The notes under the pieces are model-generated. The model had not been told where the DNA came from. It did not search any database and saw nothing but the letters and a program-made list of their open reading frames with translations. From Rhodanobacteraceae bacterium (lineage in GTDB: Bacteria > Pseudomonadota > Gammaproteobacteria > Xanthomonadales > SZUA-5): DNA of 49,180 nt. The number at the start of each line of letters is the position of its first letter. The stretch's first letter is position 1. Both the position numbers and the translations under genes were made by a program. The stretch covers positions 1-49,180 of the forward strand of contig JADKFD010000045.1 of NCBI GenBank assembly GCA_016717705.1, given 5' to 3'. This document shows positions 25,803 through 33,445 of this stretch, in pieces.

Positions 25803-26336
25803 TCAGGCCGGCACTACTTTCTTCTTCGGCGAGATCATCATGCTCATCACGCGTCCTTCGACCCGTGAACGCTGCTCGACGACTGCATCCTCACCCACTT
25901 CCTTGGCGATGCGTGTCAGCATGGCGTCACCGATGTCGATGTGCGCCAGCTCGCGACCGCGGAATCGCAGATTGATCTTGACCTTGTCGCCCTCTTCAAG
26001 GAAGCGGCGGATCGCCCGCATCTTCACCTGGAAGTCGCCGTCATCGGTTCCCGGACGGAACTTCATTTCCTTGATTTCGATCTGCTTCTGCTTCTTCTTG
26101 GCCAGGTTGGCCTTCTTCTGCAGTTCGAACTTGAACTTGCCGTAATCCATGATGCGACAGACCGGCGGATCAGCATTCGGCTGAATTTCCACCAGGTCGA
26201 GGCCTGAGTCCTGCGCCATGCGCAAGGCATCGAGGCGCGGCAGGATACCGACCTGCTCGCCATCGGGGCCGATCACGCGGATCTGCGGGACACGGATTTC
26301 GTCGTTCTTCCGGGTGGGACGTTCCAGGACAGCTAT
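25803..26336 (-). CDS. infC: Translation initiation factor IF-3, predicted ATA start
   Basis: Prevents 50S joining and monitors start-codon choice. The N domain (NDEIRVPQIRVIGPDGEQVG, LDLVEIQPNADPPVCRIMDYGKFKFE), the Lys-rich linker and the C domain (EIKEMKFRPGTDDGDFQVKMR, VKINLRFRGRE) are complete. No ATG, GTG or TTG lies at the expected place. The only good ribosome site, AAGGAG, stands 8 nt before an ATA codon at 26334-26336, giving 177 residues, the usual length. The upstream ATG at 26405 overlaps the end of thrS and lacks a ribosome site. Rare start codons on infC (ATT in E. coli) let IF-3 limit its own synthesis. Confidence 0.9.
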   Translation of the reverse strand: MAVLERPTRKNDEIRVPQIRVIGPDGEQVGILPRLDALRMAQDSGLDLVEIQPNADPPVCRIMDYGKFKFELQKKANLAKKKQKQIEIKEMKFRPGTDDGDFQVKMRAIRRFLEEGDKVKINLRFRGRELAHIDIGDAMLTRIAKEVGEDAVVEQRSRVEGRVMSMMISPKKKVVPA

Positions 26337-26382
26337 GGCTGCGACTCCTTGTTGATCTGACCGATGAAAGGCATCGGCACCG

Positions 26383-28296
26383 TCAGCGACCGAAGCTCGC
26401 TGCATCCGCCCGCAGGCGATCGGCGAACTCCGCGACCGTCATCACGCCGAGGTCTTCCCCGGTGCGGCGACGGACCGACACGCTGCCCGTTTCCTTCTCG
26501 CGGTCACCAGCGACCAGCAAGTAGGGAATCTTCTGCAGCGTGTGCTCGCGGATTTTATAGCCGACTTTCTCGTTCCTCAAGTCCGAAACCACCCGGAACT
26601 CTTGATTTGCAAGGATTTTGGCCACTTCTTCCACATAATGCGCCTGCGCGTCGGTAATTCCCATCACCACGGCCTGCACCGGCGCCAACCAGGACGGCAG
26701 CGCGCCGGCATGATTTTCGATCAGGATGCCGATGAATCGCTCCAGCGAACCCAGGATCGCCCGGTGCAACATCACCGGCGTCTTGCGGCTGGAATCCTCC
26801 GCCACGTACTCGGCGCCCAGGCGCTGGGTCATCGAGAAATCGACCTGGATGGTGCCGCATTGCCACAAGCGGCCGATCGCATCCTTCAGCGTGAACTCGA
26901 TCTTCGGGCCATAGAAAGCGCCCTCACCCGGCTGCAACTGGTAGTCGATACCCTCGGCTTCCAGCGCCGTCTGCAGCGCCGCCTCGGCCTTGTCCCAGAT
27001 CTCCTCGGAACCGACGCGCCTGGCCGGTCGCGTCGACAGCTTGTAGAGAATCTCGTCGAACCCGAAGTCGCGGTAAACCTCGCGCAGCAGCGCGATGAAG
27101 GCCGACACCTCGGATTGGATCTGGTCTTCGGTGCAGAAGATGTGACCATCGTCCTGGGTGAAGCCGCGCACGCGCATGATGCCGTGCAGGGCGCCGGAGG
27201 GCTCGTTGCGATGGCAGGCGCCGAATTCGCCGAAGCGGATCGGCAGTTCGCGATAGCTGTGCAGGCCGTGGTTGTAGATCTGGATATGTCCCGGACAGTT
27301 CATCGGCTTGACCGCGTAGTCGCGGTTCTCCGAGTGCGTCGTGAACATGTTGTCCTTGAAGTTTTCCCAGTGGCCGGACTTCTCCCACAGCGTGCGGTCG
27401 AGGATCTGCGGGCCGCGCACTTCCTGGTAGCCGTTGTCGCGGTAGACACGGCGCATGTATTGCTCGACCACCTGCCACAGCGCCCAGCCCTTCGGATGCC
27501 AGAACACCAGGCCCGGCGCCTCGTCCTGCATGTGGAACAGGTCCAACTGCTTGGCCAACTTGCGATGGTCGCGCTTCTCGGCTTCTTCCAGCTGCAGCAG
27601 GTAGGCAGCCAGGTCCTTCTTGTTCAGCCAGGCCGTGCCGTAGATGCGCTGCAACTGCTGGTTCTTCGAGTCGCCGCGCCAGTAGGCGCCGGCGACCTTC
27701 ATCAGCTTGAAGCTGCCGAGCTTCGCCGTGTTCGGCACGTGCGGGCCGCGGCACAAATCCACCCACTCGCCCTGCCCGTACAGCGAAATCGCTTCGCCGG
27801 CCGGAATGATGTCGTCGATGATCTCGGCCTTGAACGACTCGCCCTTGGCCTTGAAGAAGGCGATCGCGTCGTCCTTGGCCATGATGCTGCGTTGCACCGG
27901 CAGGGCTTCGGCGACGATCTTCGCCATTTCCGCCTCGATCGCCGCCAGGTCGTCCAGCGTGAAGGCACGCTCGTAGGCGAAGTCGTAATAGAAGCCGTTG
28001 TCGACCACCGGACCGATGGTGACCTGGGCATTCGGGAACAGACGCTGGGTCGCCTGCGCCAGCAGGTGTGCCGTCGAGTGGCGCACGATCTCGAGCGCGT
28101 CGGCGTGTTTCTCGGTGACGATCTCGAGCTTGCTGTCGCTCTCGATGCGGAAACTCGAATCCACCAGTTTGCCGTCGACCTTGCCGGCCAGCGTCGCCTT
28201 GGCGAGGCCTGGGCCGATGTTGGCGGCGACCTCGGCGATCGTCACCGCCTGATCGAAGGAACGGATGGAACCGTCGGGAAGTTGTACGTTGACCAT
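26383..28296 (-). CDS. thrS: Threonyl-tRNA synthetase
   Basis: 637 residues. An N-terminal TGS domain (MVNVQLPDGSIRSFDQ), the editing domain with HSTAHLLAQA and the CRGPHVPNT segment, the class II core with the zinc ligands (MNCPGHIQIY, HSYRELPIRFGEFG) and RVRGFTQDDGHIF, then the anticodon-binding domain to the end. The start at 28296 has AAGGAA upstream; the frame beyond is untranslated leader. It is the first gene of the thrS-infC-rpmI-rplT-pheST-ihfA-merR cluster and is preceded by a terminator/antiterminator arrangement. Confidence 0.98.
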   Translation of the reverse strand: MVNVQLPDGSIRSFDQAVTIAEVAANIGPGLAKATLAGKVDGKLVDSSFRIESDSKLEIVTEKHADALEIVRHSTAHLLAQATQRLFPNAQVTIGPVVDNGFYYDFAYERAFTLDDLAAIEAEMAKIVAEALPVQRSIMAKDDAIAFFKAKGESFKAEIIDDIIPAGEAISLYGQGEWVDLCRGPHVPNTAKLGSFKLMKVAGAYWRGDSKNQQLQRIYGTAWLNKKDLAAYLLQLEEAEKRDHRKLAKQLDLFHMQDEAPGLVFWHPKGWALWQVVEQYMRRVYRDNGYQEVRGPQILDRTLWEKSGHWENFKDNMFTTHSENRDYAVKPMNCPGHIQIYNHGLHSYRELPIRFGEFGACHRNEPSGALHGIMRVRGFTQDDGHIFCTEDQIQSEVSAFIALLREVYRDFGFDEILYKLSTRPARRVGSEEIWDKAEAALQTALEAEGIDYQLQPGEGAFYGPKIEFTLKDAIGRLWQCGTIQVDFSMTQRLGAEYVAEDSSRKTPVMLHRAILGSLERFIGILIENHAGALPSWLAPVQAVVMGITDAQAHYVEEVAKILANQEFRVVSDLRNEKVGYKIREHTLQKIPYLLVAGDREKETGSVSVRRRTGEDLGVMTVAEFADRLRADAASFGR

Positions 28297-28377
28297 GATG
28301 ATTTCCTTGCGCAGCGCCAGCGCGGGGTGCGCCTGGGCGGATGCGGAATACGTGGGTACGCGGCAATCGAGAGACAT

Positions 28378-28400
28378 AAAAAAAGGCGCCGAGCGCCTTT
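28378..28400 (-). terminator. Intrinsic terminator or attenuator before thrS
   Basis: On the minus strand AAAGGCGC-TCG-GCGCCTTT is followed directly by a run of T (seven counting those in the stem). This is a strong factor-independent terminator between tRNA-Val and thrS, 81 nt before the thrS ATG. An alternative pairing (28419-28425 with 28389-28395, 7 bp) would break its left arm, so it may act as an attenuator. Confidence 0.8.
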
Positions 28401-28429
28401 GGTTGCCGCATGCGAGGACGCTCAGACTG

Positions 28430-28459
28430 TCAGGACTTGATCACCGATGTAGTGCTCAT
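28430..28459 (-). CDS. Candidate threonine leader peptide (MSTTSVIKS)
   Basis: A nine-codon frame with a GAGG ribosome site 6 nt before its ATG. It has two adjacent threonine codons (ACT ACA). A ribosome at its stop codon would cover the segment 28419-28425 that can pair with the terminator's left arm; one stalled at the Thr codons would leave it free. This is the arrangement of transcription attenuation. Short frames arise by chance, so this is a proposal. Confidence 0.5.
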   Translation of the reverse strand: MSTTSVIKS

Positions 28460-28487
28460 GTGCCACCTCGCTGCTGTGCCGGTCTCT

Positions 28488-28562
28488 TGGTGGGCGCAAC
28501 AGGGATCGAACCTGTGACCCCTACCATGTCAAGGTAGTGCTCTACCGCTGAGCTATGCGCCC
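28488..28562 (-). tRNA. tRNA-Val (GAC)
   Basis: A 75-nt cloverleaf: acceptor GGGCGCA/TGCGCCC, D arm GCTC-AGCGGTA-GAGC, anticodon stem CTACC/GGTAG with loop TTGACAT (anticodon GAC), T arm ACAGG-TTCGATC-CCTGT, encoded ACCA. It is the first transcribed element of the thrS region. Confidence 0.98.
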
Positions 28563-28575
28563 AAGAGAGCCGTGG

Positions 28576-28604
28576 ACTATAGCAGCGGTTTTATGGCTCG
28601 CCAA
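28576..28604 (-). promoter_or_regulatory. Sigma-70 promoter of tRNA-Val (and probably thrS)
   Basis: On the minus strand TTGGCG (28604-28599), a 17-nt spacer and TATAGT (28581-28576). The expected transcript start is about 7 nt upstream of the mature tRNA 5' end. No comparable promoter is seen between the tRNA and thrS. Confidence 0.8.
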
Positions 28605-28859
28605 GTCCCCGCCCCAGCAAAATGCAAGCCCCCAAGGCAGTTATGCGCGACGCCGGGCGCCATTCGTCGCCACGGCTCGGGTAGGCCGGGCACGCGCGTC
28701 CTTGGGTTAGGTTTGAGCACCGCGGTGGTTACGCGCGACGCCCGGCGCTCTTCGTCGCGCACGACCAAAGGCCGCGGCCGCCGGCGCGAAATGTCCTGCC
28801 GCACAGCCGTTGCTGCAAGCGCGCCGGAGCCGCGCTACCGAAGCGCTGGCGTTGCGGCT
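28605..28859. other. Intergenic region with a diverged direct repeat
   Basis: GCGCGACGCCGGGCGCCATTC (about 28643) recurs with a few changes as GCGCGACGCCCGGCGCTCTTC (about 28734), spacing 91 nt, each followed by GTCGC. No gene is recognisable. Two copies are too few for a CRISPR array; a degenerate repeat element is likely. Confidence 0.5.
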
Positions 28860-31010
28860 TCAGGACTCGAGTGACGCGAGGTCGAGGGGCAAGGTGTACA
28901 AACGCTTGCCACTGGCCTTGGCGATGGCATTGGCCAGTGCCGGCGCCGCCGGTGGCGTGCCGGGTTCACCGACGCCGCCCATCGCCGCGCCGCTTTCGAG
29001 GATGTGCACCTCGACTGCCGGCGCCTGCGAAAAACGCAGGATCGGGTAGGTGTCGAAGTTCCCCTGCACCACCTTGCCGTCCTTGAAGGTCACCGCCTCG
29101 CCCAGCGCTGCGGACAAGCCCATCAGCGATCCGCCCATGATCTGCGCCTTGACCGTGTCCGGATTGACCACGCTGCCGCAATCGACCACCGCAGTGAGCT
29201 TGTGCAGGGTCAGTTGCTTGCCCTTGAGCGTGATCTCGACGACCTCGCCGACCAGGGTTCCGAAGGACTCGTGGATGGCCACGCCCTGATGCCGGCCTGC
29301 GCCAGCCTTGCCCCAACCGGACGCTTCCTTGAGCTTCTTCAGCAGGGCCACCTGGCGCGGATGCTCGCCGAGCAAGCCGATGCGATAGTCGATCGGATCG
29401 GCCTTGGCGCGCGTCGCGGCCTCGTCGATCAGCATTTCCTTCACGTAGGCGCTGAAGGTGTGGCCCACCGAGCGCCACCAGAGCACCGGCACCGCCGCCT
29501 TGACCCGGTGATAACTGACGGCGAGATTCGGTGTCGCGTAGGGCCAATTGTCGAGGCCCTCGACCTGCGTTGGATCGATGCCGGTCTTTTCCAGATCGCC
29601 CGCAAACGGTGTGCCGGCCATGATCGACTGGCTGGCAACCTTGACCCGCAGCGCGCTGGGCTTGCCGTCGCCGTCGAGCGCCAGACTGGCCGATACGCGC
29701 GTGCGTGGCCGGTAGTAACCGCCCTTGATGTCGTCCTCGCGCGACCAGATCAGCTTGACCGGTGCCTTGACCGCCTTGGAAATGGCCACTGCTTCCGAGA
29801 CAAAATCCGAGGCCGGATTGGCGCGTCGGCCAAAGCCGCCGCCGAGCAGCGTGGTGTGCAGCACCACTTTGTCCTGGGTGACGCCGGCCACCTTGGCAGC
29901 GGCCATCTGGTCGAAGGTCTGGAACTGCGTCGGTGCCCACACCGTCACGCCATCCTCGCGCACATCCGCGGTGGCATTCATCGGCTCCAGCGGCGCGTGC
30001 GAAAGATAGGGAAAGTCGAATTCAGCCTCGATCGGGTGTTTCGCTGCCTTCAATGCCGCGACAGTGTCGCCGACCGCCTTGGCACTGGCGCCATCGCCGG
30101 CCAGCAGCGCATCCATCTCCTTGCGCTGCGACTCGCTGGAGAATTCGGCAGCGGCGCCGAGCTCCCACTCGACATCGAGCGCGTCGACGCCCTGTTTGGC
30201 CGCCCACCAATGGTCGCCGACCACCGCGATGCCGCTTGGTATCTGCACCACGTGGCGTACACCCTTGATCGCCATGGCGCGCTTGGCGTCGAACTTCTTG
30301 ACGCTGGCTCCGAACATCGGCGCATGCAGCACGCGGGCGCTGAGCAGGCCGGGCAGCTTCACATCGACGCCAAAACCGGCCGTGCCGGTGACTTTTTCGC
30401 GACCGTCCAGGCGATGTTGCGCGGTGCCGATCAGCTTGAAGGCCTTGCGCTCTTTCAGCGCCACGGCTTCAGGTGGCGCCAGCTTCGCGGCGTCGGCAGC
30501 GAGTTCACCGTAGCTCCAGCGCTGTCCGGCCTCAGGGCCGATCACGGCTCCGTTTTCGCTGCGCAACTGGTCGACGCCGAGCTTGCTGCGCGCTGCTGCG
30601 GCCTGCAGCAACATGGCCTTGGCGGTGGCACCGACCTTGCGCATCTGCTCGTAGGAACTGCGCGTGCTGGAACTGCCGCCGGTGGCCTGGATGCCCCATT
30701 CCGTATGGGCAAATTCGGCGCGCGCGTCACCCGGTAGCGCGCTCACTTTCGACCAGTCGGCGTCCATTTCCTCGGCGATCAGCATCGGGATCGAGGTCAG
30801 GATCCCCTGCCCCATTTCCGAGTGCTTGACGTAGACGGTGATCGCGCCGTCGGCGGCGATGGTCAGAAAAGCGTTCAGTTCGACCTTGCCGGGGATCTCG
30901 TCCTGGCCCCAGGCGCGCTCGCTGAGGTGGAAACCGAGCACCAGCGCACCGGCCAGGCCGGCGCTGCCCTTGAGGAAACTGCGACGGGTCAGATTGACGA
31001 TGTCGTTCAT
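28860..31010 (-). CDS. Tat-exported molybdopterin-binding subunit of a xanthine dehydrogenase-family hydroxylase
   Basis: 716 residues. The N-terminus carries a twin-arginine signal (NLTRRSFLKGSAGLAGALVLG), which places the enzyme in the periplasm. The body is the large subunit of the IorB/aldehyde oxidoreductase type: GKVTGTAGFGVDVKLPGLLSARVL, HAPLEPMNATADVR, the Moco-binding GGGFGRRANPASDF, and the C-terminal GVGEPGTPP with the catalytic glutamate. The start at 31010 is chosen because GGAAG lies 8 nt upstream. It follows the 2Fe-2S subunit by 14 nt. No FAD subunit is present, so electrons probably go to a cytochrome. The substrate (N-heterocycle or aldehyde) is unknown. Confidence 0.93.
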   Translation of the reverse strand: MNDIVNLTRRSFLKGSAGLAGALVLGFHLSERAWGQDEIPGKVELNAFLTIAADGAITVYVKHSEMGQGILTSIPMLIAEEMDADWSKVSALPGDARAEFAHTEWGIQATGGSSSTRSSYEQMRKVGATAKAMLLQAAAARSKLGVDQLRSENGAVIGPEAGQRWSYGELAADAAKLAPPEAVALKERKAFKLIGTAQHRLDGREKVTGTAGFGVDVKLPGLLSARVLHAPMFGASVKKFDAKRAMAIKGVRHVVQIPSGIAVVGDHWWAAKQGVDALDVEWELGAAAEFSSESQRKEMDALLAGDGASAKAVGDTVAALKAAKHPIEAEFDFPYLSHAPLEPMNATADVREDGVTVWAPTQFQTFDQMAAAKVAGVTQDKVVLHTTLLGGGFGRRANPASDFVSEAVAISKAVKAPVKLIWSREDDIKGGYYRPRTRVSASLALDGDGKPSALRVKVASQSIMAGTPFAGDLEKTGIDPTQVEGLDNWPYATPNLAVSYHRVKAAVPVLWWRSVGHTFSAYVKEMLIDEAATRAKADPIDYRIGLLGEHPRQVALLKKLKEASGWGKAGAGRHQGVAIHESFGTLVGEVVEITLKGKQLTLHKLTAVVDCGSVVNPDTVKAQIMGGSLMGLSAALGEAVTFKDGKVVQGNFDTYPILRFSQAPAVEVHILESGAAMGGVGEPGTPPAAPALANAIAKASGKRLYTLPLDLASLES

Positions 31011-31024
31011 GGCCATGGCTTCCG

Positions 31025-31483
31025 TCAGCTGCCGAGTTTGTCGGCGGCGGCGTGGATCGCGGCGCGAATGCGCGGATACGTGGCGCAGCGGCACAGATTG
31101 CCTTCCATCGCCGTGTCGATTTGCGCATCGCTGGGTTTGGGATTGCTGGCCAGCAGTGCCGATGCCGTCATGATCTGACCCGACTGACAGTAGCCGCACT
31201 GGACCACGTCCAGATCGAGCCAGGCCTGCTGCACGACATGCAGCGTCTTGCCGCGCGCCAGTCCTTCGATCGTGGTGATCTTCTTGCCGGCCAGCGCCAC
31301 GATCGGCAGCACGCACGAGCGCGTGGCGACGCCGTCGATGTGCACCGTGCACACGCCGCAATGACCACCGCCGCAACCGAACTTGGTGCCGGTCAAACCG
31401 AGCACATCACGCAAGGCCCACAGCAAAGGCATGTCATCGGCGGCATCGACCTCATGGGTCTGGCCATTGATGTCGAGCTTCAT
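31025..31483 (-). CDS. 2Fe-2S subunit of the molybdenum hydroxylase
   Basis: 152 residues with two [2Fe-2S] sites: the plant-ferredoxin type in CGGGHCGVC plus a later Cys, and the second in CGYCQSGQIM with CRC. It has no signal of its own and is expected to be carried out with the large subunit by the Tat system. Its ATG overlaps the stop of the mocA-like gene (ATGA). Matches IorA-type small subunits. Confidence 0.95.
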   Translation of the reverse strand: MKLDINGQTHEVDAADDMPLLWALRDVLGLTGTKFGCGGGHCGVCTVHIDGVATRSCVLPIVALAGKKITTIEGLARGKTLHVVQQAWLDLDVVQCGYCQSGQIMTASALLASNPKPSDAQIDTAMEGNLCRCATYPRIRAAIHAAADKLGS

Positions 31484-32088
31484 CGGGCTCCTCCGGGAAG
31501 TGGGTTCTGCAAAGACGCGAAATCCTGCGCGTCATCCAGATCGAGAGCAAGCTGCGCTGCGTGAATAGTGTTCACCGGCTCGCTGGACGCGCGCAACAGC
31601 CAACGCGCGCCGTGGTCGGCATCGAGTGCAGCCAGTCGTTCGCGCCAGTGCGCCGGGAACAGCACGGGCGTGCCGAGCGTGCCCGCGTAGCCGCTGGCAA
31701 CCGGCGACTGCGGGTCTTGCCGCCATTGGGCGAGCAACCGGTTCAGATGAACCTGGTCCAGATGCGGCTGGTCGACGCCGAGCACCAGCAGTCCGGCAGC
31801 CGGCTGGCCGATCGCGCGCGTGGCCTGCGCCAGCGTGGCGCCCATGCCACGCTGCCAATCCGTGCAGTGCAGGATGTGCAGCGGCAGGCCGGTCAGCGCC
31901 GCCGTACAACCGTCGATTTCGGCGCCAATGGCAACATAGAGCTGAATCGGGTGCGTCGCCAGGGCCAGACCCGCCATGCGCCGGATCAGCGTTTCGCCGT
32001 CGACGATTTCCAGTTGCTTGGGACGACCGAGGCGGCGTGAGGCGCCGGCGGCGAGCAGCAGGGCGACGTGGCGCGGGGCATCAGTCAT
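31480..32088 (-). CDS. MobA/MocA-like molybdenum cofactor nucleotidyltransferase
   Basis: 202 residues from MTDAPRHVALLLAAGAS. It has the nucleotidyltransferase signature LLLAAGASRRLGRPKQL, RGMGATLAQA, and the metal-binding VLGVDQPHL. Attaches CMP or GMP to molybdopterin; placement before a xanthine dehydrogenase-family enzyme favours the cytidyl form (MocA-like). The longer frame to 32697 runs antisense-like over xdhC and is not supported. It overlaps the next gene by 4 nt. Confidence 0.88.
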   Translation of the reverse strand: MTDAPRHVALLLAAGASRRLGRPKQLEIVDGETLIRRMAGLALATHPIQLYVAIGAEIDGCTAALTGLPLHILHCTDWQRGMGATLAQATRAIGQPAAGLLVLGVDQPHLDQVHLNRLLAQWRQDPQSPVASGYAGTLGTPVLFPAHWRERLAALDADHGARWLLRASSEPVNTIHAAQLALDLDDAQDFASLQNPLPGGAR

Positions 32089-32102
32089 GATCTTTATGCC
32101 AC

Positions 32103-32190
32103 AGCCGCCGGGCAGGCGCTCGGCCCTCCCACGGCGAGGCAGCGCATCGCCAGTTGGCGGGCGGCGCGCCTGCGCCGCCGCTCTGGCTTG
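32103..32190. repeat. Dispersed inverted repeat, family F, second copy
   Basis: GGCAGGCGCTCGGCCCTCCC is the inverse of the left arm at 9277; a GC-rich complementary arm follows near 32160-32185. It lies in the gap between xdhC and the mocA-like gene. Confidence 0.55.
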
Positions 32191-32204
32191 AGCGGCGCGT
32201 GCGA

Positions 32205-33143
32205 CTAGACATGCCCGAATCGCTGCGTCAGCCGCGCGGCAATCGACAGGGCCACGGCTTCCGGTCCGTGTGCGCCGAGCATGATGCCGGCCGGTCCCTC
32301 GACGCGATCGCGCAGTCTGGCCGCCAGCGCCTCCGGCAGCTCGGCCAGGAGTTCCTCGCGTCGCACGGCAGGTCCGAGAATTCCGATGAACCGCACCGAC
32401 GCTGGCGCCAGGTGTTGCAGGCAACCACGATCCTCGTCGTAAAGATGGGTCGCGCAGATCACGGCGTCGTAGGGTTTCAGATCCAGATCGGCGAGCGCCG
32501 CCGCCGGCCGCGCTGCGATGACCCGGTCGGCCGCCTGCAGGCGAACGCCCGACAGATAGCGCGCGCGATGTTCGATGACGTCGACATGCCATCCCAGCAT
32601 CCGCAGCATGCCGATCAGTGCGGGCGCCTCCGGACCGGCACCGAGCAGCAGCAGGCGCGGCGGCGGCGCGATCGACAACCAACCGGCTTCGTCGCATGTG
32701 CCGGCCGCCACCATGGGCGCCAGTGCTCCACCACTCGGCCCCACCCAGACCGATGCATGCGCGTGGTCAGCCGCGCACAGTGCATCCAGCAATGGATGGC
32801 GAAGTCCGCTGCGGTCAGGCCACAGCAACACCTCGACCTCACCGCGGCAACCCGTCAGCGAACCGAACACGCGATCTTCGTCGCTGCGGGTGTCATAGCG
32901 GACGACGGCACATTCGCCGGCCGACAGCGCTTGCTGCGCCGCCGCCAGCAGATCGACTTCGAGGCAGCCGCCGCTGATGCAACCGATCGCCAGGCCCTGC
33001 GCATCGATCAAGGCCAATGCACCGGGCTTGCGGTAGCTGGAACCGCTGGTGGCTGTCACCAGCGCGACGACCACCGGCCGCGGGCTGCGCCGCCAGTTCT
33101 CCAGCAACTGCCGCAGGCTGTGTTCGGCCGGGTAACTCAGCAT
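32205..33143 (-). CDS. XdhC/CoxI family maturation protein
   Basis: 312 residues. The N-terminal XdhC/CoxI domain (VVALVTATSGSSYRKPGALALI, GCISGGCLEVDLL) is followed by a Rossmann-like domain (RLLLLGAGPEAPALIGMLRMLGWHVDVIE) and the C-terminal FIGILGP and PAGIMLGAHGPEAVALSIAA. XdhC-type proteins bind the molybdenum cofactor and help insert the sulfurated form. First gene of the four-gene hydroxylase unit. Confidence 0.9.
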   Translation of the reverse strand: MLSYPAEHSLRQLLENWRRSPRPVVVALVTATSGSSYRKPGALALIDAQGLAIGCISGGCLEVDLLAAAQQALSAGECAVVRYDTRSDEDRVFGSLTGCRGEVEVLLWPDRSGLRHPLLDALCAADHAHASVWVGPSGGALAPMVAAGTCDEAGWLSIAPPPRLLLLGAGPEAPALIGMLRMLGWHVDVIEHRARYLSGVRLQAADRVIAARPAAALADLDLKPYDAVICATHLYDEDRGCLQHLAPASVRFIGILGPAVRREELLAELPEALAARLRDRVEGPAGIMLGAHGPEAVALSIAARLTQRFGHV

Positions 33144-33246
33144 CTTGCATTCGGGAACATGCCGCCGATCCTGACCGTCTCAGCGGCAGATACTATCGCG
33201 ACCAGGATTGCTGCCATGCGCGGCCAGCGCATCGAGGTCAACGCCG

Positions 33247-33420
33247 ATGGACCACGCCCGACCGGAATACGCGATCATCGTCGCCATCCTCGGCATCCTG
33301 CTGGCGATCGGCGTACCGGCGCTCAAGCGTGGCCAGTTCATCGTTGCGGGATTGTGCCTGGGACTGGCGGTCGTCGTCTTTGGCTGGACGATTGTCGCGA
33401 TCCGACGTTCTCGCGGCTGA
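33247..33420 (+). CDS. Small two-helix membrane protein
   Basis: 57 residues from MDHARPEYAI. Two hydrophobic stretches (AIIVAILGILLAIGVPAL and FIVAGLCLGLAVVVFGWTIVAI) and a basic end (RRSRG). GAGG lies about 9 nt upstream. The codon pattern is natural, but there is no family to name. Divergent from xdhC. Confidence 0.6.
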   Translation: MDHARPEYAIIVAILGILLAIGVPALKRGQFIVAGLCLGLAVVVFGWTIVAIRRSRG

Positions 33421-33445
33421 TTCCGGACACCACGGCCGCCCGTCG

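Noticed and set aside
26337..26405. ATG 26405 as the infC start
   Set aside because: It lies inside the end of thrS, lacks a ribosome site and adds 23 residues not seen in IF-3.
26542..28440. 632-codon plus-strand frame over thrS
   Set aside because: Antisense shadow; thrS motifs are complete on the minus strand.
28640..28762. CRISPR-like direct repeat
   Set aside because: Only two diverged copies with one long spacer and no cas genes.
29004..30737. 577-codon plus-strand frame
   Set aside because: Antisense shadow of the molybdopterin-binding subunit.
31480..32697. 405-codon version of the mocA-like gene
   Set aside because: The N-terminal 203 codons overlap xdhC and lack family character; ATG 32088 gives the normal protein.
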